The translations under genes were made by a program, and so were the position numbers. Below, piece by piece: positions 7,257 to 14,267 of a DNA stretch of 15,224 nucleotides. The stretch is from Parvularculaceae bacterium. Lineage in GTDB: Bacteria > Pseudomonadota > Alphaproteobacteria > Caulobacterales > Parvularculaceae. Under the pieces are notes generated by a model. That model worked only from the letters and a program-made list of their open reading frames with translations. It did not search any database and was not told the DNA's origin. The stretch's first letter is position 1, and each line of letters starts with the position of its first letter. Location of the stretch: positions 1 to 15,224 of the forward strand of contig JACADX010000023.1 of NCBI GenBank assembly GCA_013389125.1, in the 5' to 3' direction.

Positions 7257-7275
7257 CATAGGCTGTCCGCCGGAA

Positions 7276-7304
7276 TTGACCGCTTCCCGCCCGGCGACTA
7301 CCAA
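7276..7304 (+). promoter_or_regulatory. candidate sigma-70 promoter of the fab operon
   Basis: TTGACC (7276-7281) is one base off the -35 consensus. It is followed after 17 bases by TACCAA (7299-7304), a weak -10. The site is 33 bases before fabA in the 81-base gap after the SH3 gene. Spacing is ideal, but the -10 is poor. Confidence 0.4.
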
Positions 7305-7337
7305 CGGTCGCAGGGTCAAAGTCGCGCCGGCGGAATA

Positions 7338-7868
7338 ATGAAACAGAAATCAAGCTATACGCGCGAAGAATTGCTGCAATGCGGCATGGAGGGCTTTGCG
7401 GGTCCGGGCACCGCTCAGCTGCCAATTCCGCCGATGTTGATGTTCGAGCGCGTGACCAAGATTTCGCGCGACGGCGGTCAGAACGGCAGAGGGGAAGTCT
7501 CCGCCGAACTCGACATTCATCCAAAGCTCTGGTTTTTCGAGTGCCATTTCCCGGGAGATCCGGTGATGCCGGGCTGCCTCGGTCTTGATGCGCTGTGGCA
7601 GATGGTCGGGTTCTTTCTCACCTGGTCCGGCCTTCCCGGCAGGGGGCGCGCGCTTGGCTGCGGCGAGGTGAAATTTTCGGGACAGGTGACGCCTGAAATC
7701 CATCTGATCCGGTACGAGATCGACATCCGCCGCGTGATGACCGGGCGGCTCACGCTCGGCGTCGCCGACGGGCGCCTCATCGCCGACGGCCGCAAGATTT
7801 ATGAAGCGAAGGACCTGCGGGTCGGGTTATTCTCGGCGTCGCAATTGAACGCGGGCGCCGCCGCTTAG
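7338..7868 (+). CDS. fabA: 3-hydroxydecanoyl-ACP dehydratase / isomerase FabA
   Basis: FabA removes water from 3-hydroxydecanoyl-ACP and isomerises trans-2- to cis-3-decenoyl-ACP, the branch point of anaerobic-type unsaturated fatty acid synthesis in the cytoplasm. The 176-residue product has the single hot-dog fold of the family. The catalytic pair is present: His70 in WFFECHFPGDPVMPG and Asp84 in LGLDALWQMVGF, at the same numbers as in E. coli. KFSGQVTP and the tail YEAKDLRVGLF are also typical. It is about five residues longer than E. coli FabA because of a short Ala-rich tail. The ribosome site (GGCGGA) is modest. It is the first gene of a fabA-fabB-fabI operon, a common alphaproteobacterial arrangement, with a candidate promoter at 7276-7304. 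Confidence 0.97.
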   Translation: MKQKSSYTREELLQCGMEGFAGPGTAQLPIPPMLMFERVTKISRDGGQNGRGEVSAELDIHPKLWFFECHFPGDPVMPGCLGLDALWQMVGFFLTWSGLPGRGRALGCGEVKFSGQVTPEIHLIRYEIDIRRVMTGRLTLGVADGRLIADGRKIYEAKDLRVGLFSASQLNAGAAA

Positions 7869-7896
7869 CGCGACGCGCGCCAATGCATGAACGGCC

Positions 7897-7917
7897 CGGC
7901 GCGCCGGCGCCGCGCCG
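7897..7917 (+). repeat. intercistronic GC hairpin between fabA and fabB
   Basis: CGGCGCG (7897-7903), a 7-base loop and CGCGCCG (7911-7917) can pair perfectly. No T-run follows, so it is not a terminator by itself. It lies in the 125-base fabA-fabB spacer and could act in transcript processing or stability. Confidence 0.4.
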
Positions 7918-7985
7918 AACGAGGACGGGAGCAGCGCCCGCAATCTGGACGCGGACGCAAGGCGCCGTCGAGGCGGATCGGAATT

Positions 7986-7990
7986 GGAGG
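7986..7990 (+). promoter_or_regulatory. ribosome binding site deciding the fabB start
   Basis: GGAGG lies 3 bases before the ATG at 7994. This spacing is short but is the only Shine-Dalgarno match. The frame is open upstream to an ATG at 7883, but that start has no such site and would add 37 residues with no family likeness. Confidence 0.6.
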
Positions 7991-7993
7991 CCT

Positions 7994-9211
7994 ATGCGTC
8001 GCGTAGCGATCACCGGAATGGGCTGCGTTTCTTCAATCGGCGCGAATGTCGCGGAAGTCGCGCGCGCGCTTAAGGAGGCGAAATCAGGCGTCTCTTTCTC
8101 TTCTGAATTCGCGGAAAAAGGGTTTCGCTGCCAGGTCTGGGCCCGCCCGAGCGTCAATGTCGAAACGGCGCTTGATCGGCGCACGCGCCGCTTCATGGGC
8201 GAAGGCTCTGCGTGGAATTACATCGCAATGCAGGAAGCGATCGTCGACGCGAGGCTCGCGCCCGACGAAGTCTCGCATCCGATGACCGGCATCATCATGG
8301 GATCGGGAGGACCGTCGACGGCGGCGATCGTCGAAGCCGCCGACGTCAATCGCGAAACCAAGGCCACGAAGCGCATCGGCCCGACCGTCGTTCCGAAGGC
8401 GATGTCGTCAACGAATTCGGCGACGCTTGCGGTTCCTTTCAAGATTTTGGGCGTCAATTATTCGATCTCGTCGGCCTGCGCCACCTCCGTTCACTGCATC
8501 GGCGCCGCCGCCGAACAGATCATGTGGGGCAAGCAGGACGTCATCTTCGCCGGCGGCGGCGAGGATTGCCACTGGACGATGGCGAACCTCTTCGACGCGA
8601 TGGGCGCGATGGCGACCGCCTTTAACGAGACGCCGGCGACCGCCTCGCGCGCCTACGACAAGAACCGCGACGGCTTCGTCATCGCCGGCGGGGCGGGCGT
8701 CGTCGTACTGGAGGAAATGAGCCGCGCCAAAGCGCGCGGCGCGACGATCTACGGCGAGATCGTCGGCTATTGCGCCAACGCCGACGGCTACGACATGGTG
8801 CAGCTTTCGGGCGAGGGCGCTGTCCGGTGCATGCGCGAGGCCTTGAAGACCGTGAAGCGGCCGATCGACTATGTGAACACCCACGGCACCTCGACGCCGG
8901 TCGGCGATTCCAAGGAAACGGCGGCGTTGCGCGAGGTTTTCGGCGCGAAGATCCCGCCCTTCTCGTCGACGAAATCCCTGACCGGCCATTCGCTCGGCGC
9001 GGTCGGCGCGCAGGAGACGATCTATTCCCTCATTATGATGCGCGACCGGTTCCTTTGCGAAAGCGCGCATATCGAAGAGATCGATCCGGAATTCGCCGAT
9101 CTGCCGATCATCCGCGAACGCGTCGACAACGCGAAGATCGACTGCTTCTTGACGAACTCCTTCGGCTTCGGCGGGACCAATGGCTGTCTGGTCGTCGCGC
9201 GGGCGGAGTGA
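7994..9211 (+). CDS. fabB: beta-ketoacyl-ACP synthase I FabB
   Basis: FabB condenses malonyl-ACP with acyl-ACP and elongates the cis-3-decenoyl-ACP made by FabA, so the pair is functionally linked. The product is 405 residues, against 406 in E. coli, and begins MRRVAITGMGCVSSIG as expected. The active site is complete: Cys162 in SISSACATSVHC, His297 in NTHGTSTPVGDSKE, Lys327 in SSTKSLTGH and His332 in the same stretch, each one less than the E. coli number. The glycine-rich end SFGFGGTNGCLVVARAE is also standard. The start at 7994 follows GGAGG and gives a family-length protein. It sits 125 bases after fabA, with a hairpin in the gap, and 29 bases before fabI. Confidence 0.97.
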   Translation: MRRVAITGMGCVSSIGANVAEVARALKEAKSGVSFSSEFAEKGFRCQVWARPSVNVETALDRRTRRFMGEGSAWNYIAMQEAIVDARLAPDEVSHPMTGIIMGSGGPSTAAIVEAADVNRETKATKRIGPTVVPKAMSSTNSATLAVPFKILGVNYSISSACATSVHCIGAAAEQIMWGKQDVIFAGGGEDCHWTMANLFDAMGAMATAFNETPATASRAYDKNRDGFVIAGGAGVVVLEEMSRAKARGATIYGEIVGYCANADGYDMVQLSGEGAVRCMREALKTVKRPIDYVNTHGTSTPVGDSKETAALREVFGAKIPPFSSTKSLTGHSLGAVGAQETIYSLIMMRDRFLCESAHIEEIDPEFADLPIIRERVDNAKIDCFLTNSFGFGGTNGCLVVARAE

Positions 9212-9240
9212 GCTCCAATTCCAATCCGAAAGGGCGTTTC

Positions 9241-10056
9241 ATGAGCGATGAACCCTCATTCCCGTCCGGCGTCTTGATGAAGGGCAAGCGCGGCCTTGTT
9301 ATGGGCGTCGCCAACAAGAATTCGATCGCCTGGGGCGTCGCCCAGCAGCTCGCCGCGCAAGGAGCGGAGCTCGCCTTTTCCTACCTCAAGGCGATGGAAA
9401 GCCGGGTGCGCCCCTTGGGCGAGTCGATCGGCGTCAAGCTCTTCGTCGAGGCGGACGTCATGAGCGATGACGACATGGCGCGGTCCTTTGCCGAGATTGA
9501 AAGGGAATGGGGCCGTCTCGACTTCCTCGTCCACGCGATCGCGTTCACCGACAAGGAGGCCCTCAAAGGCTCGTTCGTCGAAAACACCACGCGTCAGAAT
9601 TTCAAGGATACGATGGACGTCTCGGCGTTTTCCTTCGTCGATGCGGCGCGCCGCGCGTCGAAAATGATGCCGGCGGGCGGGTCGATGGTGACGCTCACCT
9701 ATTTGGGTTCGGAACGCGTCGTGCCGAATTACAACGTCATGGGCGTCGCCAAGGCGGCGCTCGAAGCGTCGATGCGCTATGTCGCGCGCGATCTCGGCCC
9801 CAAGGGAATCCGCGTCAACGCGATTTCCGCAGGCCCGATGAAGACGCTCGCCATGGCGGGGATTTCCGGCGGGCGCCAGCTGATGTCGGTCGGGCGCGAG
9901 TGGTCGCTCCTCAAAGAAGACACGACAATGGAAGGAGTCGCCGGGTCGGCGCTCTATCTTCTCTCCGATCTCGGGAAGTCCTGCACAGGCGAGGTCGTCC
10001 ATGTCGACGCCGGCTTCCACGTCGTCGCCGTTCCGAACATCGAGGGCGCCGCCTGA
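9241..10056 (+). CDS. fabI: enoyl-ACP reductase (NADH) FabI
   Basis: FabI reduces trans-2-enoyl-ACP, the last step of each fatty acid elongation cycle. The 271-residue short-chain dehydrogenase shows GLVMGVANKNSIAWG (18-32) for the cofactor. The FabI-specific catalytic set is Tyr154 (LTYLGSERVVPN), Tyr164 and Lys171 (YNVMGVAK, the Y-x6-K spacing that separates FabI from ordinary SDRs). NAISAGPMKTLA and the C-terminal DAGFHVV complete the match. At the position of E. coli Gly93 there is Ala101 (HAIAF). The start at 9241 has AAAGGG 6 bases upstream; the frame is open upstream into fabB but only as overlap. It is the last gene of the fabA-fabB-fabI operon. Slightly longer than E. coli FabI (262) through a short N-terminal extension. 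Confidence 0.97.
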   Translation: MSDEPSFPSGVLMKGKRGLVMGVANKNSIAWGVAQQLAAQGAELAFSYLKAMESRVRPLGESIGVKLFVEADVMSDDDMARSFAEIEREWGRLDFLVHAIAFTDKEALKGSFVENTTRQNFKDTMDVSAFSFVDAARRASKMMPAGGSMVTLTYLGSERVVPNYNVMGVAKAALEASMRYVARDLGPKGIRVNAISAGPMKTLAMAGISGGRQLMSVGREWSLLKEDTTMEGVAGSALYLLSDLGKSCTGEVVHVDAGFHVVAVPNIEGAA

Positions 10057-10080
10057 AGGGCCGCCGGCAAAAGGTCAATC

Positions 10081-10097
10081 TGCGCAACGGTTGCGCA
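10081..10097. promoter_or_regulatory. 17-base palindrome after fabI, possible operator
   Basis: TGCGCAAC, one central G, then GTTGCGCA is a perfect palindrome. It also reads as two TGCGCAA direct repeats 11 bases apart. It is 24 bases after the fabI stop and 105 bases before the phosphodiesterase start. No T-run follows. It could be an operator for the downstream gene or a weak 3' hairpin for the fab transcript. Confidence 0.45.
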
Positions 10098-10201
10098 AAT
10101 TCATCCGGATGTCGTCGTCGCGCCAATAAACCGTCAGCCTGCTGATATAAAGCCTTCATCAAACCGCCTTAGCCCCCGGTTAGGCGACCGGAGCGGGCGA
10201 C

Positions 10202-11302
10202 ATGTCTGGAAGCGGCGCATCAATTGGAAGAACGAGCCTTCGCGCGTGGTTCGCCGCCGCCGCGGCGGTGACGACGACCGCCGCCGGAACGGGCTTTGCA
10301 TCGACGTCGATGACGGAACGGGCGGCGCGGGAATCGATGACGCCGACCGGCGGGGCGGTGATCGCGGTCGGCCATCGCGGTACCAGGCGATTCGCGCCGG
10401 AAAACACGCTCTCGGCGCATGAAATGGCGATTGCGCTCGGCGCGCGCGCAATCGAAATGGACGTCAGGATGACCGCCGACGGCGAATTCGTCCTGATGCA
10501 TGACCCCGCGGTCAATCGCACGACCGACGGACGCGGCCTTGTGTCGAAAATGACGCTCGCCGAGATCCGGAGGCTCGACGCCGGGTCATGGTTCGCTCCG
10601 GAATTCGCCGGCGAGCGCGTCCCGACGCTGCGCGAGGCGCTGCGAAACATCAAGGGCCGCGCGGCGGTCGACATTGACTTCAAGGCGGGGCCCGCAGACT
10701 CCGCAGAACGCATCGCGCGAATTCTCGACGAGGAACGCTTCGATGACGGATCGCTCGTCACGGTCTTCGTGCGGAGCTGGAATTACCGCAAGATGAAGCG
10801 GCTGCCGAAACCGTACCTGCTGCGGCCGCACTACCGGAACGCCGCCATGACGGCGCAAGCCGCGCGCGAAGACCGCGTCGAAGTCATGGGCCTCAGGCGG
10901 CGGAGCTTTTCCTTCTCCGCCGCGCGGGCGATCGCCGACGCCAAACTCAGCCTGTTTTCGAACGTCATGGGGCGCGACGACAACGAGCGCGGTTTCGCGG
11001 ACAGCCTTCGCGCCGGAGCCCGGTTCATTCAGACCGACCGGCTCGATCTCCTTGTGCCCTATTTGAGAGAACGCGGGCTCCTCCTCGAATGCGCGCCGAC
11101 GCGCAGCTTTTCGTGTCCGCCAGGCGCTCGGGACGCCGTCAAGCTCGCCGCCGCCGCGCGCAGGGAGCCGCCGCGGCCCGCCGCCCTTCCGGCTGCGGCG
11201 CTTTGCGCTTCAGGCGCCGGCGCCGAACCGGACTCCTATCGCGCCTGCAAATATTCAATGGGATCGACGCGCGCGAAGCCAGGCGTTTCGTCAACAAGGT
11301 GA
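10202..11302 (+). CDS. exported glycerophosphodiester phosphodiesterase (GDPD family)
   Basis: The enzyme should hydrolyse glycerophosphodiesters from phospholipids to glycerol-3-phosphate and an alcohol. The 366-residue product begins with a basic then Ala/Val/Thr-rich hydrophobic segment (about 13-33), a signal peptide or anchor, so it is likely periplasmic. The GDPD domain covers about 54-292: GHRGTRRFAPENT (57-69) with catalytic His58, EMDV (85-88) with metal ligands Glu85 and Asp87, His100 in LMHDPAVNRTTDG, LREAL (143-147), and TDRLDLLVPYL near the end. After residue 295 comes an Ala/Arg/Pro-rich tail of about 70 residues with no GDPD likeness, whose last 67 bases overlap the convergent DUF5694 gene. 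The tail may be real or may reflect a lost stop or frameshift. GGAG (from 10191) precedes the ATG. Substrate specificity is not readable. Confidence 0.9.
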   Translation: MSGSGASIGRTSLRAWFAAAAAVTTTAAGTGFASTSMTERAARESMTPTGGAVIAVGHRGTRRFAPENTLSAHEMAIALGARAIEMDVRMTADGEFVLMHDPAVNRTTDGRGLVSKMTLAEIRRLDAGSWFAPEFAGERVPTLREALRNIKGRAAVDIDFKAGPADSAERIARILDEERFDDGSLVTVFVRSWNYRKMKRLPKPYLLRPHYRNAAMTAQAAREDRVEVMGLRRRSFSFSAARAIADAKLSLFSNVMGRDDNERGFADSLRAGARFIQTDRLDLLVPYLRERGLLLECAPTRSFSCPPGARDAVKLAAAARREPPRPAALPAAALCASGAGAEPDSYRACKYSMGSTRAKPGVSSTR

Positions 11303-12069
11303 TCGAGCCAGAATTTGTGCCCGGCGCCGAAGACGAGGACGACGCGATCGCCAGGCTTCGTCACATCGATGAGTTTTGAGAAGATCTTCGCGTTGCGCAT
11401 GAACCAGTACCCGTTGAGCTCCGCCGCCGGCTGCGCCTCGCCGACGTCGAACTTCAAGATCTCATAGTAGAACGCCGGCGATGCGAACTTTCCGGCATTG
11501 GCTTCGATGAGCGCCGCGCGCATGGAGAGCGCGGCGAGCCGCTCCGTTTCCTCGCCGACCATCGCCTGCGCCTTTCCGATCAGCGCGCCGATCGCATCCG
11601 CCTGCCCCGTCGCGGCCGCATGTTCCAACAGCTTTCCGAAAGGAAAATAATCCGGCTCCCCGTCTGACGGCTGTTCGTCGAGCCCGAGAACGCGAGCGAC
11701 GCCGGCTTTCGCCGCAAGCCGGTAGGCGACCTGCACGCGCTCATCCTCATCGTTAAGGAGATCGCTCGGCGCGAACGCGGCGAAATTCGGATCGACGTAA
11801 TCGGGCGCCGCCGTGACGCGCTCCGTGACGACGACGGTCGGCTTGAAGGCGGCGAGCGCGTCGGCGACCTCCTCGAGCTCCCGTTGGCGCTGCGGCGTCA
11901 GCGGGCTGTCGATCTTGGCTGAAATGACGTCGCTCTCGGACCCCGCGAAATGCCAGGTCCCGAGCACCATCACCTGGACTGCTTCCGTCTCCGGGGCGAC
12001 TGGCGCCGGCGGCGTCGCGCATCCGGCGCATCCAAGGATCATTGCGGCGGCGATCGCGATTATTCTCAT
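11236..12069 (-). CDS. DUF5694 family lipoprotein (TraB/EreA-like hydrolase fold suspected)
   Basis: The 277-residue product starts at ATG 12069, which has GGAG 6 bases upstream; a TTG four codons earlier is in frame but less likely. The N-terminus MRIIAIAAAMILGCAGC is a lipoprotein signal with Cys14 or Cys17 as the lipidation site. The mature part fits DUF5694: VMVLGTWHFAG (33-43), FKPTVVVTER (75-84), WFMRNAKIF (222-230) and FGAGHKFWL (247-255). The spaced GxWH, Glu83, RN and GxGH motifs recall the TraB/ChaN/erythromycin-esterase-like group, suggesting a metal or acid-base hydrolase, but this is inference and the family function is unknown. It lies 89 bases downstream of the DUF885 gene on the same strand and may share its transcript. 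Its 3' end overlaps the tail of the phosphodiesterase gene. Confidence 0.85.
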   Translation of the reverse strand: MRIIAIAAAMILGCAGCATPPAPVAPETEAVQVMVLGTWHFAGSESDVISAKIDSPLTPQRQRELEEVADALAAFKPTVVVTERVTAAPDYVDPNFAAFAPSDLLNDEDERVQVAYRLAAKAGVARVLGLDEQPSDGEPDYFPFGKLLEHAAATGQADAIGALIGKAQAMVGEETERLAALSMRAALIEANAGKFASPAFYYEILKFDVGEAQPAAELNGYWFMRNAKIFSKLIDVTKPGDRVVLVFGAGHKFWLDHLVDETPGFARVDPIEYLQAR

Positions 12070-12083
12070 GAGCGACTCCAAAT

Positions 12084-12097
12084 GCCGGGGAGCCGGC
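12084..12097 (-). repeat. small hairpin just upstream of DUF5694 ribosome site
   Basis: GCCGG, a 4-base loop and CCGGC lie about 5 bases upstream of the GGAG of the DUF5694 gene (minus strand), in the spacer after the DUF885 stop. It could modulate translation or be a chance GC-rich hairpin. Confidence 0.25.
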
Positions 12098-12158
12098 CCT
12101 ATCGCGTCGGGCGCGCGGCCGACACGGAATTGCGACAGGAAGCGCGCCCTTTGCGCCG

Positions 12159-14093
12159 CTACGCTTTCCGCGCGGCGATCCAGGCGTTGATCGTCGCTTC
12201 AAGAACCGGCAGCGGCGCGTCGCCGGTCGACAGCACCGCGTCATGGAAGCCGCGAATGTCGAACTTGTCGCCAAGTTCGGCTTCGGCCTTGGCGCGCAGT
12301 TCCTGGATCTTCAGCATGCCAAGCTTGTAGGCGCAGGCCTGTCCCGGAATGACCGCGTAGCGCTCGACTTCGCGCGTCACGGATTCGCGCGTCTCGCCGG
12401 TGACTGAAACCATGTAATCAATCGCCTCATCCCGCGACCAGCGCTTCCAGTGCAGTCCGGTGTCGACGACGAGCCGCGCGGCGCGGAAAAGCTCGGCCTG
12501 AAGGCGGCCGAGATCGCCCGCGGGATCGTTCTCGTACATGCCCATTTCCTTCGCGAGGGCCTCGGCGTAAAGGCCCCAGCCTTCTGCGTATTCGGAATAG
12601 CTCAAGAGGTTGCGGATCAAGGGCATGTCCGGGATCGAGCGCTGATACGCCGTCTGGAAATGATGGCCGGGGACCGCCTCGTGATAGGTGAGCGACTTCA
12701 GGGAGTGTTTCGGGTTGTCGGCGGTGTCCTTGAGGTTGATCCAGTAGACGCCGGGGCGCGAACCGTCGAGCGAGGGGCCTGTGTAATAGCCGCCGGGCGA
12801 TGAATCCTGTTCGTGGACCGGGATGCGCCTCACTTCAACCTTGCTCTCGGGGAGGCGTCCGAAATAGGCCGGCGCCTTCGCCATGATCTCGTCGACTTGC
12901 GCGCGGAGCGAAGCGAGGAGCGCCTCACGGCCTTGATCCGTATTCGGATAAAGATTGTCCGGGCGCGCGGCGAGCGCTTCCATGCGCGCGGCGACGGATC
13001 CGTTCGCAAGGCCGATCGACTTCAAGAGCCCGTCCATCTCCGCCGTGATGCGCGCGACCTCGGAAAGGCCGAGTTCGTGCACATCGTCGCCGTTCCGCGT
13101 CCCCGCGCCGTAGGCGGAAAGCGCCGCCTGATAGAACGCCTCCCCTTCCTCGCCGAGGCGCCAGACTCCGGCGTCGGCGTTCGTCTGCGCCTTGATGAGG
13201 TCGACGGACGCCGCAAGGCGCGCATAGGCGGGATAGACGGCCTCTTCGACGGCCGCCACCGCGCGCGCCTTCAAGTCGGCCCGTTCGGCGTCGGAGAGGC
13301 CGTCCAGCAAGGCGGTCTTCGCTTCGAGGGTCGCAATGAGAGGGTGCGCGGCCGCCGGTCCCGAGGTGAAGCTCGTCAGCGACGCGGCGATCGCCTCGAC
13401 CGCGAAAAGCGGCGGCGCGATCCCGATCCCGGCGTCCGTCGAGATCGTTTCAGCCGTTTCGTCGAGCGCGCGCGCCATGTCGGTGAGGCGCGCGATATAG
13501 GCGTCAGCATCCGCTTTCGACTCGATTGGATGCTGCGTCATCAGCATGCGCGGCAAGGCGAGATGCGGCCCTGTCAGCTGCGTCATGAAATAGGGCGACA
13601 TCGCCCAGCTGTCGCCGGAATTTGGAAGGCCGCCGCCGAACGGCGTCGCGCCGCCGAAGTCGAACTGGTTGCGTCGCGCCGCCATATCGTAGGCGTTCTT
13701 GAGGACGTCATAAGCGACCGCCGTCGAGCCTGACAGCGCCGACCGGTCGAACCCGCGCAGCTCCATCAGGAATTCTTCGTTCATCTGCCGCGCCGTCTGA
13801 TGCGCTTCAAAGCCGTAGCCGCCGAGGCGCGACAAATAGCCTTCGCCGGCGACGTCCTCGCCGACGCCGAGCTCGGTCGCCGCTTCCGGCGCTGTCGCAA
13901 GGAACGCCCGCGCATGGCGCTCCGCCATCGCCAGAAACTCCTTTGACGGATCAAGCGCGCCGGCGCCCTCGGCGGCTTCGACGGCGTTTCCTCCGCCGCC
14001 TTGAGACGGCTTGCCTTTGCCGCACGACGACGCCGCAAGGAGCGCAAGCGCGGCCGCCGAGAGCCGCAGCGCGAGATTCGATGATGTCCGCAT
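12159..14093 (-). CDS. DUF885 family lipoprotein, putative zinc hydrolase/peptidase
   Basis: The 644-residue product is a typical full-length DUF885 protein. Residues 1-24 form a lipoprotein signal with lipobox ASSC (Cys24), followed by a Gly-rich linker, so it should be membrane-anchored and face the periplasm. The long helical body leads to the putative zinc site: YHEAVPGHHFQ (470-480) and EYAEGWGLYAE (501-511), with His471, His477 or His478, and Glu504 as likely ligands and Glu472 as the likely base. Downstream, RYAVIPGQACAYKLG (578-592) and FHDAVLSTGDAPLPVLE (616-632) are conserved family segments. The activity of DUF885 is not generally established; a gluzincin-like peptidase is the usual guess. 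The ATG has GGAAGAGG close upstream, and a candidate promoter lies at 14142-14170. The DUF5694 lipoprotein gene follows. Confidence 0.92.
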   Translation of the reverse strand: MRTSSNLALRLSAAALALLAASSCGKGKPSQGGGGNAVEAAEGAGALDPSKEFLAMAERHARAFLATAPEAATELGVGEDVAGEGYLSRLGGYGFEAHQTARQMNEEFLMELRGFDRSALSGSTAVAYDVLKNAYDMAARRNQFDFGGATPFGGGLPNSGDSWAMSPYFMTQLTGPHLALPRMLMTQHPIESKADADAYIARLTDMARALDETAETISTDAGIGIAPPLFAVEAIAASLTSFTSGPAAAHPLIATLEAKTALLDGLSDAERADLKARAVAAVEEAVYPAYARLAASVDLIKAQTNADAGVWRLGEEGEAFYQAALSAYGAGTRNGDDVHELGLSEVARITAEMDGLLKSIGLANGSVAARMEALAARPDNLYPNTDQGREALLASLRAQVDEIMAKAPAYFGRLPESKVEVRRIPVHEQDSSPGGYYTGPSLDGSRPGVYWINLKDTADNPKHSLKSLTYHEAVPGHHFQTAYQRSIPDMPLIRNLLSYSEYAEGWGLYAEALAKEMGMYENDPAGDLGRLQAELFRAARLVVDTGLHWKRWSRDEAIDYMVSVTGETRESVTREVERYAVIPGQACAYKLGMLKIQELRAKAEAELGDKFDIRGFHDAVLSTGDAPLPVLEATINAWIAARKA

Positions 14094-14141
14094 GCCTCTT
14101 CCCCTGAAGCGCCGGGAACGCGCCCGTCCCCGATAGGAAGG

Positions 14142-14170
14142 ACGTTAGGCCGACGCGGCGAAGCGACCAA
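14142..14170 (-). promoter_or_regulatory. candidate promoter of the DUF885 gene
   Basis: On the minus strand TTGGTC (14170-14165) is followed after 17 bases by TAACGT (14147-14142), 48 bases before the ATG. Spacing is ideal and both boxes are moderate matches. It lies just downstream of the pnp terminator, as expected for a fresh transcription unit. Confidence 0.35.
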
Positions 14171-14203
14171 CCCCGCCGGGCGCATGAGAGGTCCGGGCGT
14201 TGT

Positions 14204-14233
14204 AAAAAAACCCCGCCGGCTGGGCTGGCGGGG
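14204..14233 (-). terminator. intrinsic terminator of pnp
   Basis: On the minus strand CCCCGCC (14233-14227), a 9-base loop and GGCGGGG (14217-14211) are followed directly by seven T (14210-14204). It starts 34 bases after the pnp stop codon. This is the clearest Rho-independent terminator in the window. Confidence 0.9.
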
Positions 14234-14267
14234 CTCGTTGATTTTCAATGGGTTAGGCTGAGGCGGG

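Noticed and set aside
7883..7993. N-terminal extension of FabB from an upstream ATG
   Set aside because: The added 37 residues resemble nothing in the family, cross the GC hairpin, and the ATG at 7994 has its own GGAGG.
8408..9070. A 220-codon minus-strand frame inside fabB
   Set aside because: Fully antisense to a well-conserved gene, with low-complexity composition.
12813..13733. A 306-codon plus-strand frame inside the DUF885 gene
   Set aside because: Antisense shadow with Arg-rich product and no ribosome site or domain.
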